A stretch of 64,000 bases of DNA, from contig JAYKKM010000260.1 of assembly GCA_035772405.1 (NCBI GenBank), positions 1 to 64,000 on the forward strand, given 5' to 3'. Positions 12,610 through 24,340 of this stretch are shown one piece after another. Position 1 is the first letter of the stretch, and the number at the start of each line of letters is the position of its first letter. Position numbers and translations under genes: made by a program. Below the pieces are notes generated by a model. That model was given only the letters and a program-made list of their open reading frames with translations. It was not told the origin of the DNA and made no database searches. The DNA is from Chrysogorgia sp. JL179-B06. Taxonomy: Eukaryota > Cnidaria > Anthozoa > Scleralcyonacea > Chrysogorgiidae.

Positions 12610-14430
12610 GTGAGAAGGTACAACAGAACGTGGGAGAGTAAATTTTGCTGGGTAACGAACGCTTCGGATGGCAGTGATCCTTTCTGTAAGCTGTGCCATT
12701 TCAGAGTCAGGCTGAAAGCATCTAATTTATCCAAACACAAAAAAGTGATAAGTACATTCAATGCGTTAAACTTTCCACAACGATGTAGCATTTTCAAGCC
12801 GTTTGTGCCCCAAGATATCCTGACGAAGTGAAGATTGCTGAAATTGAACTAGCTGTTATAGTGGTTTGTCATTCTGCTATTCTAACGATTGATCACCTTG
12901 GAGAGGTTATCTATCTCCCACAATGCAACAGGACGTAAACTTGAGAACATGCAAATGCACAGACTTAAGTGCACAATATAGTCACTCCAGCACTTAAGGA
13001 AGAGTTGATAGCTATTGGGAATGGAAAGAAATTATCGTTAATTGTCGAGAAAACTACGGATGTTTCAACCATGAAACAGCTCTGCATCATTGTATGGTAC
13101 TACAGCGACACTGAAGAAAAGATCCTTACAGCATTCGTTGATCTGATTTCCGTTGTACATACTTGTGCAGACGACCTCAAAGATTGTCTTACCAGAATTC
13201 AGCTTAAATTGGAGGATTGTGTTGGTTATGCTAGTGACGGTGCATCAGTGGTGGTTGGCTAACGTGATTCAGTGTTCCCACATTGTATCAAGATGAAGTA
13301 CATCTGCCATTCCTTAGCATTGTGTGTACAGCATGCTTTTTTGAGCCTTCGATTCCTTCTAGCTACGATTCCCAAATGGTTTTCGAAAAGCACCGTGCAA
13401 AGAGAAGCTTACAAGATGCTTTTATGAGGTCATGAGCCCAGATGAGGACCAAAAAGTGCGTTTTGAAAAATATTCAAAAACAAGATGGCTGGTGAGAGGG
13501 AAAGTTATATTCTACTTACTGATGAGAATTGGGAGGAGTTAAAGGCCTACTTCATGACAGAGGAGCCCGTAAGTACCTAAAATGCGTGATACAAGGCACG
13601 TCTTCTTTTGAAATATGCTGAAGACCCAATCATGTATTTGTATTTCCCCTGGTTACAGAGTTCTATAGGGTGAATGCTTTTTTCCAGGACACCGATGCTG
13701 ACCCTGAAGAAATGTACACAGAGTTGGCAGCACATGGCAAAAGTCTGTGTGGGACCGTTGCAAAAGTTGATTTTGGTGGAAAGTTCGAGGCTCAGAATTA
13801 CATTTTTACCCAACAAAACAAAGTGGTTCCCAAGGCTAAATTTCTTGATATGAAGAAACGATGCCTGACATTTCTTCTACAAGCTGTTGATCAAGTGGAG
13901 AAACGCCTTCCTACTGCATGCAACCTTTTCAAACGTCTAAGTGTCCTACAGTGCTAAATGCCTCTTGCTCATCTATGAGAAGAGCCAACACAAAAGAGGG
14001 GCAGTATATAGGAAGTAATTTTCAATGGCTCCATACCTGATAACGCAACTCAATTTTGGTCTCCTACGTTCAATTCCAAAGTTCACCGTTAGAGGAATTG
14101 CCAACATATGTCGTCAATTGCCTAACCAATCCTGTGAGCAATGCAGTAGTGGAGAGAACCTTTTCGTTGGTAACGTCGGTGAAGTGTAAGGAAAGAAATA
14201 GGATAGGATTAGAGTTGCTAAATGCTAGGGTTCTTCACAAAGATTCACCAACCTAACAGAAAACAACTTGAGGAAACTATTAGATGACAAGGACGCAGTG
14301 AACACAAAACGAGCAACAAAGACAGCTCTTGTAATTTTCTACGACTGTTTGAAAGCAAATAAAATAAGTGAAATACCCGAAGAAAAGGAGCTGTTAAGTG
14401 AAATGTTCAAAATTTTTCATAATAGTTAAA
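12610..14430 (+). pseudogene. hAT-superfamily transposase relic
   Basis: The pieces are collinear with a hAT transposase of the BED-finger type. An N-terminal segment with paired Cys and a later His (FCKLCHFRVRL...LSKHK) lies at 12655-12745. The RNase H-like core follows at 12969-13260, with TTDVSTMKQL and YASDGASVVVG. A WLVRGKV segment lies near 13485, and the C-terminal dimerisation motif NPVSNAVVERTFS is at 14125-14170, ending near 14425. In the first catalytic block the usual D-E-S-T-D reads E-K-T-T-D, so the first acidic position is altered. Stops and frameshifts between blocks show it is dead. I could not fix its termini or target duplication. Confidence 0.88.
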
Positions 14431-14860
14431 CACGTGATGGTTGATCTAGTCACAAAGATTTGCATTGTATTGAGATGAAAATTCGTCTATCCAATTTTGA
14501 TTATATCTAAAAGTATTTTGAAAATGAAACAGAATGGCTTTCTCAGGTTCTCAATACCTCATCTCGTTCCAGAGATATTCAGGTTTTGAAACATACAAGT
14601 TAGATGCCGTCTGACATAATTTTCTCAGACTAAATAAAATTCACAAACTAAGGAATGTCTCTGCAAATAACTAGTAGAATGTTTTGAAACTTTGCTCATG
14701 TATGCCAATGATGAAAGTGCACACCACTGTATGAAGTATACTGTTGCCAAAAAACTAATATCTTAGTTACGTCTCTTTCTTAAAGAATAAGATGATTTAG
14801 ACATTAGAAATACAATATCTACGTGTGTACGAATCTTCGAATATGCTAAAGACCCAAATG
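14431..14860. repeat. Possible single arm of an inverted-repeat MITE
   Basis: At 14535-14600 the words atggctttctcaggttctc and ctcatctcgttccagagat resemble the arms of the foldback element at 37192-37816 (ctcgttctcgagttattca). Only one arm is present here. The rest of the stretch is AT-rich with no gene. Confidence 0.4.
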
Positions 14861-15375
14861 TCAAATGTCATACGGCATCTTCAATGTTTGATGAAGACCG
14901 CAGTTTGCCATTAAACATATTAGACGCTTAGAGTTGCTTGCCTGTTGGTCAAGCAAATCAATATTGAAATCGCCTACTACACGAGTTTCTTTATTTTCAG
15001 CAGATATAGTTTCCATATTTCTAGTAAGTTTGAAAGAAGCGGCTGTATTTGGAGGGCGGTATAAACATGTAAATAAGAAAGGAGCACAACGACGTTGTTT
15101 AATTTCTAGACAAATCTGTTCGATTTCTTCTAGATCAAAGTCTAACCTGTTATTTGTATCCAATTTGTATCTCGCATGTAAATAATAATTCCACCTCCAA
15201 CCGACGACGATTAACTTAGACCGATTGCAGATGGTTTTCGATCCCATCGGAACAAGTTATAACCATCTATAGTAAGTTCATCATCCGACCAGCTCACGTC
15301 CAACCAAGTCTCGGTGATGGCTAATATGTCAATAGACCGTTTGTTGAGCAAAAAGTTGTCATTATTCGGACATAC
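14861..15375 (-). pseudogene. LINE AP-like endonuclease domain fragment
   Basis: On the minus strand, ILAITETWLD and DELTIDGYNLFR lie near 15255-15340. A separate frame then runs from 15247 to 14861 with a YRPPNT motif and VVGDFNIDLLD. These are the standard blocks of the apurinic-like endonuclease at the N-terminus of LINE pol proteins: the TETW acidic block, the RPP block and the GDFN block. A frameshift near 15205-15245 separates the halves. RT does not follow downstream on the minus strand, so the fragment is cut off on the 3' side. Confidence 0.85.
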
Positions 15376-15763
15376 ATAGTTTGACGATTATTAATATCGT
15401 ATTATCGAAGGTATTTCCAAAATAGCAGTGAGCTGCATGGTTTCCTAAAAGGCCTGTAGTTGACTGTTCCAAACAACAGACAGTAGGATTGAATATTGAA
15501 AGTGAGGAACAATCATAAGATAGTCTTCGGTGAAGATATTTCCTTTTAAATTTGAATTTGGTTTGGCTCCATTGTGCTGGCACAACGAAAGTATATAAAT
15601 ATTTGTCAGACACATCTGCTCGACAAATCTTCAAATTTGTGAAGGTTTTATACAGATTCAAATCCACTAGATATTCATCGGTAGAAGCCGAATAACACCA
15701 CAATAACAATCCAGAACATCCAAATATGAGAATAAGAAAAGCGACACGTCTACAGACCACCAT
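15362..15763 (-). other. Unrecognised 133-codon ORF with hydrophobic N-terminus
   Basis: An uninterrupted minus-strand frame starts with Met, a short basic stretch and a run of about 18 hydrophobic residues, as in a signal peptide or membrane anchor. The remainder has several Cys and His but no motif I recognise. It lies just 5' of the LINE endonuclease fragment and in the same orientation, so it may be 5' sequence of that element or a chance frame. No promoter or splice evidence supports it. Confidence 0.3.
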
Positions 15764-15880
15764 GACACCATCCTAGACTATAACCTTGTATCATAACCAT
15801 ACTGATATGCATATACATTAAAGAATGTTTTATTTTACTGTACAGCTACACCCTCGATCTTAACAAAGCTTACCAATTAT

Positions 15881-16043
15881 GGGATATACTTCATGGTAAC
15901 AATACATATAGTCTCCCACCGTATTTTACGGTTATTGTTAGGGTTATGGTTAGGATTAGGGGTAGGATTTGGGTTACGGTTGGGGTTATGGGTATAAAAA
16001 ACAGATGGAAATCCGGTCTAGTGTTACCATGAAGTATATACCC
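15881..16043. mobile_element. Short inverted-repeat element (MITE)
   Basis: It begins with gggatatacttcatggtaac and ends with the near-perfect complement gttaccatgaagtatatacc, flanked by caattat on the left and taattat on the right. The interior is a degenerate ggttagg/gggtta tract. Copy B lacks it at the matching place (31918-31945), which confirms it as an insertion of about 163 bases. Confidence 0.8.
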
Positions 16044-16649
16044 TAATTATGTAATTAGTAAATATTCGTGTGTTTGTAAGCTGTATTTCACTCGGAGCTA
16101 AAAAACTTTAGTCCAATATTTCACTGTACAGACTCACACTTGGTCAATAAGGCAAGTGTGTATGTGTTATGAATAAGATTTGCTAGGCAAGTGTGTGTTC
16201 TGAATGTTTTTTGAAACTTTGAAAACACGCATGAAATTACCTATACTAATTTGATGTATCGATGGGCTTCGTCCGATAAATTAAAGTGGTTGAACTTTTT
16301 GTCTGAAATAAGATGCTACATGCGAAATTCAACGCTACCATTTGTTTTCGTTTGTGACGTCATAAGTACGACACAGAAAATTCCGTAAATTGGCTGTTAG
16401 TACAACTAGTTTGCTTAGAACAGCCAGCAACACATTTTATTTCATGACGACGATCCGAACCAGTTCATCATCCGAAGTGGCATATTCACGATTGTAAGTA
16501 AACGACCAATCAAATGCAATGCATGACGTATTTCGATGAACTTCATCAAACCAAGTTTTCAATGTGAAAAAATTAATTACTCAACTATTTTCAGAACTAA
16601 ATTTTCGGCTAAATCTTAACAAAGTGCCTCACACATACGTATACATGAC

Positions 16650-17398
16650 CAGTGGTGTAGCTAGAGGGGGGCGCTCGCCCCCAAACGACTTTGCAGGGAC
16701 GTTTGTCGGAAAATCCTTGTCGTCTGTTGGAAAATTTGGGTGGTTATTGGGAATGTTGTTGATTGTAACGTTAACCTGTTATAAATCGTACTCTTAATAG
16801 TTTTGCCGTGTTGAGATTAGAGCATATGATACATAATGATAGCATTCAAATGTTGGTTGAATCTTGTAAATCAAGTTTAGAGGAACGGAGCATTTTACAT
16901 GCCAATTTTACTCTGGCGACCTTTCTTGAGTGAAATGGCGGTGCTTGAGTACAAAAGAAAGTGCATGCTTTTCTCAATGCGTGGGAGTTTGGAGAAGAAG
17001 TTGTTCCATGATGCTTTTATTATTTTTAATTAAGGCTAATTTCACAGCTTAATTTGAGAACATTGTAACACTTTTGAAACTGCCTCACCTAACCCGTGAA
17101 AGAGCATTCAGCAGGTTGAAGCGTGTTCAGACGTACTTCAGAAGCACAATGTCGGAAAAGCGACTCTCAAACCTTGCATGCATCTCAATAAATCGAGAAC
17201 TTCAAAAACCATTTTTAAATTCGAACCAGAAGAATATTTCAATGACTTATGGGGACAAATTGTATTTCTCTAGTACTTTACAGTCATGTATACATGCACT
17301 ACAGATACAATGCTACATGATTGTATAATTTAACCATGACAATTTTTCGGAAAATTAGGATGCCTGCCCCCACTAAAAAAATCCTAGCTATGCCACTG
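16650..17398 (+). mobile_element. Internally deleted hAT element
   Basis: The ends are CAGTGGTGTAGCTAG and, on the opposite strand, CAGTGGCATAGCTAG, which are typical hAT terminal inverted repeats. The flanking 8-mers tacatgac and catatgac agree at six of eight positions and are a plausible decayed 8-bp target duplication. Inside, at about 17070-17260, is a remnant of a hAT C-terminal dimerisation domain (RAFSRLKRVQTYFRSTMS). Most of the transposase is missing and the conserved segment before that motif is shortened. The element is non-autonomous, derived from an autonomous parent. Confidence 0.85.
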
Positions 17399-17889
17399 CA
17401 TATGACTGTTCGAGGTTTTTTTAAATATACTTTACCATCTGATCATCCCCTTCTCACATTAGGTAAACGTGTTTTCACTTCAGTAACGTTTTTGTATGCA
17501 TAATGTCCATGTAACAAATAGTACATAACAGGCATGTAGGAAGCATTTAGTAAGTGGGTAGTTTAAAAATACATTATAAATTTGGTAAATAAAGGCGGAG
17601 AATGGTAAGCTCACCACTACTGCCGCTACAGTTCCTACGCAGCTACATAACATTACCTGTAGATCGAACAGTTTCTTTGCATAGATCGTATTCTCTATCG
17701 AGATAAAACTCTGGTGGGATGTTCCTAGGCGAACCTAGAAAATAAATAATAAACGCCCGTTTGTATAATTTATTCTAAATACCACAAAAATAGATAAGCC
17801 AACTGCAATTAGGGGTTGTTTACATGAATCCGGATTCAGTTTCATTCCGGATTGAACGTTACCGGACCAAAGATGTTTTCATTATGATG

Positions 17890-18240
17890 TTGGAAGTTAT
17901 ATACTAATCGTAAAGCCATGCTAAGATTATCACTGCTTTGTTTAGATTAAACTTTTCAAGGTGGATATCAAATTGGTAAATGTCATTCGTCACACTCGCG
18001 AAAAGTTCCTTTGTTATCTTTGCTTCAGCTTTGCTCTTCGGGGATGGTTGGCTGACTGTCTTGTGGTCACTGTTCAAGGTTCGCATACCGTGGGATTGTT
18101 AGACCATGCTTTGCTAACCTGGTTTTCGCAGCCAAAGGCTTTGGGAGACTCCTGCTTCTTCCACTGCTACTACAAACACCATTGCTCCCACCATGTCGCC
18201 ACATGCATGCATTGGATGGGTTGTCTGTGTCCAGCTAAGG
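17890..18240 (-). pseudogene. BEL/Pao retrotransposon pol fragment (copy A)
   Basis: The minus-strand frame at 17904-18086 contains KSKAEAKITKELFAS and a following segment ending IILAWLYD. This resembles the region after RNase H and before integrase in BEL/Pao pol. The adjoining sequence up to 18240 matches copy B at about 32300-32465, where more of the same pol region survives. Only scraps remain and there is no LTR nearby. Confidence 0.55.
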
Positions 18241-19434
18241 GTCTGGAGATGTTCACACTTTTAGGTAGGAAATCTTCAACTACATACATTTCTATTCAAA
18301 CATCCCAGTTTCTCCATTCGGAAACACACCACCGCCCTTCGACTCCATTTTCACCTACACATTGTCCATATCAATCATCAGTGTTATCCACATGATATAA
18401 TTATTGTGGTAACCATTATGCTCAAATGTACTGTTTGCCCACTATTTACAAAATCCAACACCAATGTAGGTCTCATTGTTCTAGACGCATATATACAGGC
18501 GAATGAGACAACTGCAACCAGCCTCGGAGATTTCCTTTTAATAACAAAGATTCAAAAAAGATTATATAGATTATATTTACATGGTTTGAATACATTCCGA
18601 TCATATTTGCAAAAGGATAAAACAAGGCTATACAATTAAATCAACATAAATCGCTAGAATATATGGTCACTGACTGAGTTAAATCACAAATCAAACGTGA
18701 CGCTATACGATACGAAACTATAACAATCAAAATGTGGTACCTGAAGGGTGGATCTCTGCACAGTCACGTAATTGGTTCTTTTTCTCTGTGGTTATACTAC
18801 ACATGAAACTAGGAACTGAGATACCTACTCAAGCTCGTATTATATCGTTCACTGTTTACGAGTGTCACGTTAATAATTAATGTTAATAATAAATGTCAAA
18901 CACAAAATTAAGTTCAAAATAAGGCTAATACTATACACTCTGAGTGTCTAATACATACCCACCCATATATTACACAAAATCTCACTATTCACAATCGCTA
19001 TCTACTCCTACTGTTGGTACACGCCACATACTTGTACTTCACATATTTCGTATCCAAATTCAGAACACACGTTTTGAAGTGTCAAATATACGTCATCCAA
19101 CTCAGAGCCCCATGCCGTATCTGAATTTACTCCAGTCGATTGTCAAAACATCCTACTTATCACCATATTTTAACACCGGTGCAGGTCCCATCACCTATCT
19201 TTTTATCAAAATGCTACAGATCAAGTACTGCTAGTGCTCAGATGAACTCACGAACTACTGTCCCAATATCAGGATTGGGAAAAGAAGATGAAGACAATAG
19301 AGCGCTCTTTACACCACTATAGACTGCAACTTGCAACTGACTTTGAAGTTTGAAATATTAGCTGATATAGTGAGGGATATGAGCGTGTGACCACAATGAC
19401 CTGAAGTTTTTCAGTCATTGTCTGAGATATTTTA

Positions 19435-19609
19435 GTCGCCGATTACATCAAGCCTCAAATTGCTCAAAAATTTCAGAAAGTGCATTGCGCAGGCGTAAAC
19501 ACAAACACTCAGCCTCTGCTGAAATTGCTCATGTAATCGAACTTTTTTTAGCAGGGTTCACCGGGCTGGAACTCAACCTGGGCTGAAATTTCCCCATGTA
19601 ATCAGCCCC
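19435..19609. mobile_element. PIF/Harbinger-type MITE (copy A)
   Basis: The inverted ends share gattacat (gccgattacat on the left, its complement atgtaatcagcc on the right), and both flanks are TTA (19432-19434 and 19610-19612), the usual PIF/Harbinger target duplication. The same element sits at 43824-43980 in copy B, so it was present before the A/B duplication. Confidence 0.75.
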
Positions 19610-20039
19610 TTAATACAGAAATTGACTATAGCGTAATTTATTTCGCAACATACTATTAAATGCTATCTTAAATAATATCAAAGAAAAGAATGTTTTGCAT
19701 GTGAGTTAAAACAATTTCAAAATAGGTGACATAAATTAATGCCGGTGGGAGTATATAGCCTGGGCACCCATATTTGGATTGCATTGGCTGGAAATTAAGA
19801 TGTTTCAAAATGGAGGGAAAGCATTGAAGCAAAGGGAAGATTGACAAAGCTTAGATATGTCTGTTGTCTGCAGTGCCTATGGTGATGGGATGGCTGTTAA
19901 TAGTTTTAGTCAAACTAATGCACCTCGCTGGTGCTTATTAGCAGTTAGTGTGAGTGGTTCATCGCTTGGTGACAATCGGCTAAGCCAAACGCGTGATCTC
20001 AGAGCCAAAGGCGATGGCTTAGACAAGCATCAGAGTAAG

Positions 20040-22170
20040 TCTCGGATCCTTGCGTAAGAAAAGATTGCAGAGGAACAAGCAGAAGAAAGAGGCTCTTAAA
20101 AGTATGAGCAGACAAGAAAGGAAGGCAAGATATTGCGAAAGGGAATCTTAGCATCCAAAGACTGGAAGTTAAATTGAACAGAACCAATAAGTACAAGAAA
20201 ATACTTTCGGAGTTTTGCTGGAAAAGATACAATGAAGAGAGAGGAAAGAAGCTCAAAAGTATACAGGTCCGTTTAAAACATTAATTGATTGTCAAACAGT
20301 TTTAATGGCACTACGTTTCCCTATTAAGCATTTAAACTTATGGTTTGTTTATGATTGAATTGTGACTTTATTTTGGGGTTGGATATTTAGGACCTATTGC
20401 AATATTTTGACTCTTCTGCTTTTATGTATATATTATCCAAAGAAGGCATTTTACATTTTTATCTGCTTAACGACAGTGAAAATCTGATTCATTTATATAA
20501 ATTTGGCTGTGTATTTCCCAGGTTATATTGTGGGTCGGGGCTTACCAAATGTCAGGTCTCTTGCTTGGAGCATGCCATCAGCCTGGTGGGCTAATTGCTA
20601 TCTTCTTACACGTAGTTACACTACTGACTTTGGCGAATTGTCATCCCATACTTGATCGCCATCACATCTATTGTTGATAAAGAGAATAAGAAAATTTGTT
20701 TAGAGATATCTATAACCCTTTAAAATTTCATGATTCTTCCCTCATCCCATTTCCCTACATGCTAAAAAGCATCTTTACCACCCCTGCTTTCCTATAACTC
20801 ATTTCATAAATTAATTTTCAGAGCTCCAAAGAATATTAATTGGGGAAAATCTGGAGGAAGAGTGTCAAATATTTCTTGGGAAAGGTGCTTTTGGAAGCTG
20901 TATGAAAATGACCTATAGAGGAATAGATGTGCAGGTGTACAACGATCATGTTGAGAAAAGTTCTTACATGGGAAGAAAATGTTGTCAATATAAACGATCA
21001 TCCAGGTACAATGTAAATAATATTAATTTCTTCAATATAGTTCTTAGTCGACTAAGTGTCATTAATTGCACTTTATTATAATTATGACAAGGTTTATTTT
21101 TGTAAAGTGGTCCAACTTAATAATGGAACATTCTGATTGGTTCCTGAGCAGTCAGAAACAAGCAGAACGTCCGCTTGGTTGCAAACCAGCATAAGCAGAC
21201 ACTTCATTAGTAATGACGAAGATGAATACACATTATTTTTGATAAAAAATTTAAAACTTTTCATTTCAGCCAATAAAAAGTTAGAGAAGCCTTTTTAAGT
21301 TCTGTAGGTCTTAATTCTTTACAGACTCACTGGCTTCGTTGTTCAAGTTATGTAAACAACTTATCCATGTAATAAATAACTGAACTGATAAACAATTAAA
21401 AATAATATTGAATTAAATTACTTGAATCATGCAGTGCATCATCCTCACAAATATATGTTATTGAACGAGCTTGTTCAGTCTGGACAGAAGGAAATTGATG
21501 TTGTTCTTTTTTCACTCTCAGTCAATCCAACCAAAATAGAACATGATCATTATATCCTTCTATATGGACCTCACATTCGGTCAATAACATATATTTATGA
21601 GGATGACCCACTACATTGATTGCCAGTCAAGTAATTTATGGTAATTCATAATAGTTTAAAATTGTTTACTAGTTTAGTTTGTAGTCATCACAGGGTAACT
21701 ATTTTTTCCATTTCCACAATTACCTTAGGTTTGCCATTGTTGTTTGGGGTCTGCCTTGACAAAAAAACATATTTGCTGATCACACAATACCACAGGATCA
21801 ATGGAAGGTGTGCCACCTTTAGCAGTTGGGTGCTATCAAAACCAGAATTTGTAAAGAAACTGCAAATACACTTCTTAATCTCCATGTAAAGGCATTGTTG
21901 CATAACGACATTAAAGGAGACAACATCTTACTATCATCTGGAAGCACTTCCTTGTACCCAATGCTAATTGATTTTGGTAAGTGTTGGAAGACAACTAATG
22001 CCAAAAGGTATATTCTAACTATGGAAGAACAAAAAAGTATTTTAAACACCACGGGCATCTTGCTCCTGAGCTTATCAAGGGTACTCACTACCAGTCCTTT
22101 GCTTCTGATGTTTATTCGTTTGGTATCCTTATATCGCAAATTTGTGAAATGTTGTGTGAAATAATAATTT
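20040..22170 (+). pseudogene. Protein-kinase-like pseudogene (copy A)
   Basis: Exon-like pieces in order: a basic coiled-coil segment (RNKQKKEALKSMSRQERK, then a Lys-rich stretch ending at a cag/gt border near 20269); a glycine loop GKGAFGSCMKMTYRG preceded by a ttttcag acceptor at 20816-20822; a donor at gatcatccag/gtac near 21007; a hinge region LPLLFGVCLDKKTYLL at 21730-21775; a catalytic loop LLHNDIKGDNIL at 21893-21930; and LIDFGK at 21965-21985. Sequence reading APELIKGTHYQSFASD follows in another frame. HxD, N and DFG are retained, but the glycine-loop exon and the activation region each have a frameshift. The layout resembles expanded tyrosine-kinase-like families of marine invertebrates. 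The natural substrate is unknown. Confidence 0.82.
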
Positions 22171-22179
22171 ACAGTACCT

Positions 22180-23500
22180 GGAGTGAGAGCAAATGTGTAC
22201 TTGTTTACTGCACCACAGTTTGCTGGCCAGGAGGCAAGAATTCTACCTGAACGTATCCTCCGAGATTCAAGTTTTGAACCATATGTGGTGGAACCAACTA
22301 TGACTGATCCAAACTTGTTGATTATTAGGCTCATATCTGTACTGGTATTCCTGGGTAGATCAGCCTATAAACCTCAAGAAGTTTAGCATCATCTGAGTTC
22401 ATAGGAGTTAGTTTGTAATTATGTTGGCAGAACACACCTGTCTGGATACTCCACTGATTCCCTTCAGGCATTGGTGATGTGACGGCTAGCTTATGTACTT
22501 CACTGTGATTTAGCAACCCGTCTAGTTACTGTAAACAACAGACAGGTTGCACAAGTTTGTTGTGGGAATTCCTATTCAAGAGGGGAAAAGGTTGCATGCG
22601 CAGCATCTATGGTTTACAAAGTCCAGCTGGAAAATGGAAATACCTGTTTCTACCCTTTGAAATATTACTGTTCTAACAGTATTATTAACTCATTAGAAAG
22701 GTTGCTACAGAAAGAAGGATTTGCCGAAAAATGTGAAAAGTGGAGAAAAAGATTATTAAATGACAATGAAATGGCTGACATTTACAATGGTAAAATCTGG
22801 CATGACTTTCTCAAGGCTCCCCGAAACTATGGCTTGATGCTGAACTTTGATTTCTTTCAGCCTATGAAGTGCAGAAAAGGCTATTCCATAGAAGGTTTGT
22901 ACATTGGGATCAAAATTTGCTGAGGGTCGAAAGATATAAATGGGAGAACGTCATTGTTGTTGGTATCATACCAACTTACAACAAAGAGCCAAAAAGTTTA
23001 AATGCCTTTCTAGAACCTGCAGTGAAATAATTAGTATTTGTGGAAAGGAATGAAGATGAATTTAGTTCTATGTAGGTTTGTACTAACATTCCAGGTGGCA
23101 GCTATCATTTCAACCTCATGATATATACCTGCAACAAGAAAGCTAGGTGGTTTCAAAAGCCATTCAGCACAGCATGGGTGCTCGTATTGCTTGAAAAAAA
23201 TTACTGGGGCTTTTGGAACTAGTCGTGATTGTTCTGGTTTTGATAGAGAACACTGGGAACCCAGAACAAATCAGCATCCCCGACATCTAGCCAAAAATAT
23301 TGACAAGATCAAGACAGTGGCAGAGAAGATATATTTTGCAGGGATAATGGAATAACACATTATAACATTTTACTTGATCTAGAATATTTTGATGCCATTC
23401 GATGTTTTACAGTAGATCCAATGCATAATCTTTCTCTTGAAACTGCCAAAAATGCACCACCTATGGTTAAGCAACGATATATTGTCACAGAAACACAAAG
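22180..23500 (+). pseudogene. tnp2-type (CACTA-like) transposase pseudogene (copy A)
   Basis: The frame at 22609-22923 ends with a block containing YGLMLNFDFFQPMK, followed in other frames by RYKWENVIVVGIIPTYNKEP (22930-22990). Then come a Cys-containing block GCSYCLKKITGAFG and SGFDREHWEPR (23170-23275), and FTVDPMHNLSL (23408-23445). These are the successive signatures of the tnp2 transposase family: a first acidic block, the zinc-like insert and the DPMHN block. Several frameshifts and stops separate them, and the C-terminal part is missing. The gene starts about 10 bases after the kinase-like pseudogene ends, in the same orientation. Confidence 0.85.
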
Positions 23501-23764
23501 AAATTGCTGACATCATGACCTAGTGACTCAGTGGTACTTGCCAGTACATAGGTGGTGCTGCTGTTACTTATTAACCAACTAACCATATTACAGACTTACT
23601 TCGACAGAGCATTGTAACAATTTTTAATCAGTTGCAATTGTAATCAGTACAGTCTTAAAAAATACAAAATCCGTCATTTTGTAAATGGGCTCCACGGGCT
23701 GGATAGCAGTCCACTAAACAGTGTGAGGGTGTTTTGCAAGTAGTGTTCTCTGATCTTTATAAAC
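23501..23764. other. Flank of repeat unit A
   Basis: No gene is seen. The sequence between the last transposase block and the dispersed repeat contains short AT-rich words only. Confidence 0.4.
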
Positions 23765-24340
23765 TAGAAATACGTTATACGCAACACCCCTCGCCCGCTT
23801 ACTGTTTGAAACTTTTATAGCATAGTTGCTAATTTACTCTGTAATTAGTCTGTAGTTATGCGCTTTGTCCTAGTGATGTCATCAGCGTTCAATAATTTTT
23901 GTTTTGGACATCTCCGTTCAATAATTCACAGTATTCGACGGAATTGGGGAACAGTGTTGAGATGAACTGGTACTTTGTGTTAGGTATGCAAAATGGTTGC
24001 AACATTTCATTGGTCTGCAGATTACACCATGCAGTCACAAGTGATTGATGTGGCGACGCGGCCGTGCCCCTTGCAAGGTCCCAGGCGATTTTGCTCCCCC
24101 CCTGTCACCGACCTTGTGATTCATAAAATAATCAACTCAGTAGTTAGTATAAAAAACACCAAAGACTGCTAAAGAATGAAGGAAGAAAGTGCATTCTCTT
24201 TATCATTCAAATGTCTAGGGGTGCGTATAGTGCAAATGTATAGGCATCAATTTGGTTTTAATACAGTATTAGGGATTCTATCCCGATTGTTGGTGAGGAT
24301 AGATGCTCTTGAGGTCTCAATGCAGGGCAGAGAAACTGAC
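23765..24340 (-). repeat. Dispersed repeat, copy 2
   Basis: This is the inverted counterpart of 9780-10390, 14 kb away. Shared blocks include gtttgaaacttttatagc (23808-23825) and attagggattct with the following cccgattgttggtg (24270-24295). The order of blocks is the same in both copies once one is reversed. No coding capacity is visible. Confidence 0.75.

Larger units (their letters stand above)
15772..23480 (+). repeat. Large repeat unit, copy A
   Basis: This segment recurs in direct orientation at 31838-50860 (copy B). Matching blocks, judged by eye to be nearly identical, are: 15772-16130 with 31838-32010; 18240-19434 with 32465-33343 plus 39770-40081; 19615-20825 with 43981-45079; 21015-22950 with 47825-49740; and 23090-23130 with 50388-50432. 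Copy A also holds its own insertions at 15881-16043 and between 16130 and 18050. It carries a BEL/Pao relic, a kinase-like pseudogene and a tnp2 transposase pseudogene, and it preserves the empty target sites of two elements found in copy B. Confidence 0.9.

Noticed and set aside
18406..18639. 77-codon plus-strand frame in copy A
   Set aside because: The matching part of copy B differs in frame and has no shared protein, so coding is not conserved.
21422..21619. 66-codon frame between kinase pieces, with YILLYGPHIRSITYIYEDDP
   Set aside because: Considered as a kinase exon, but it matches no kinase subdomain and the copy B counterpart is not open across the same length.
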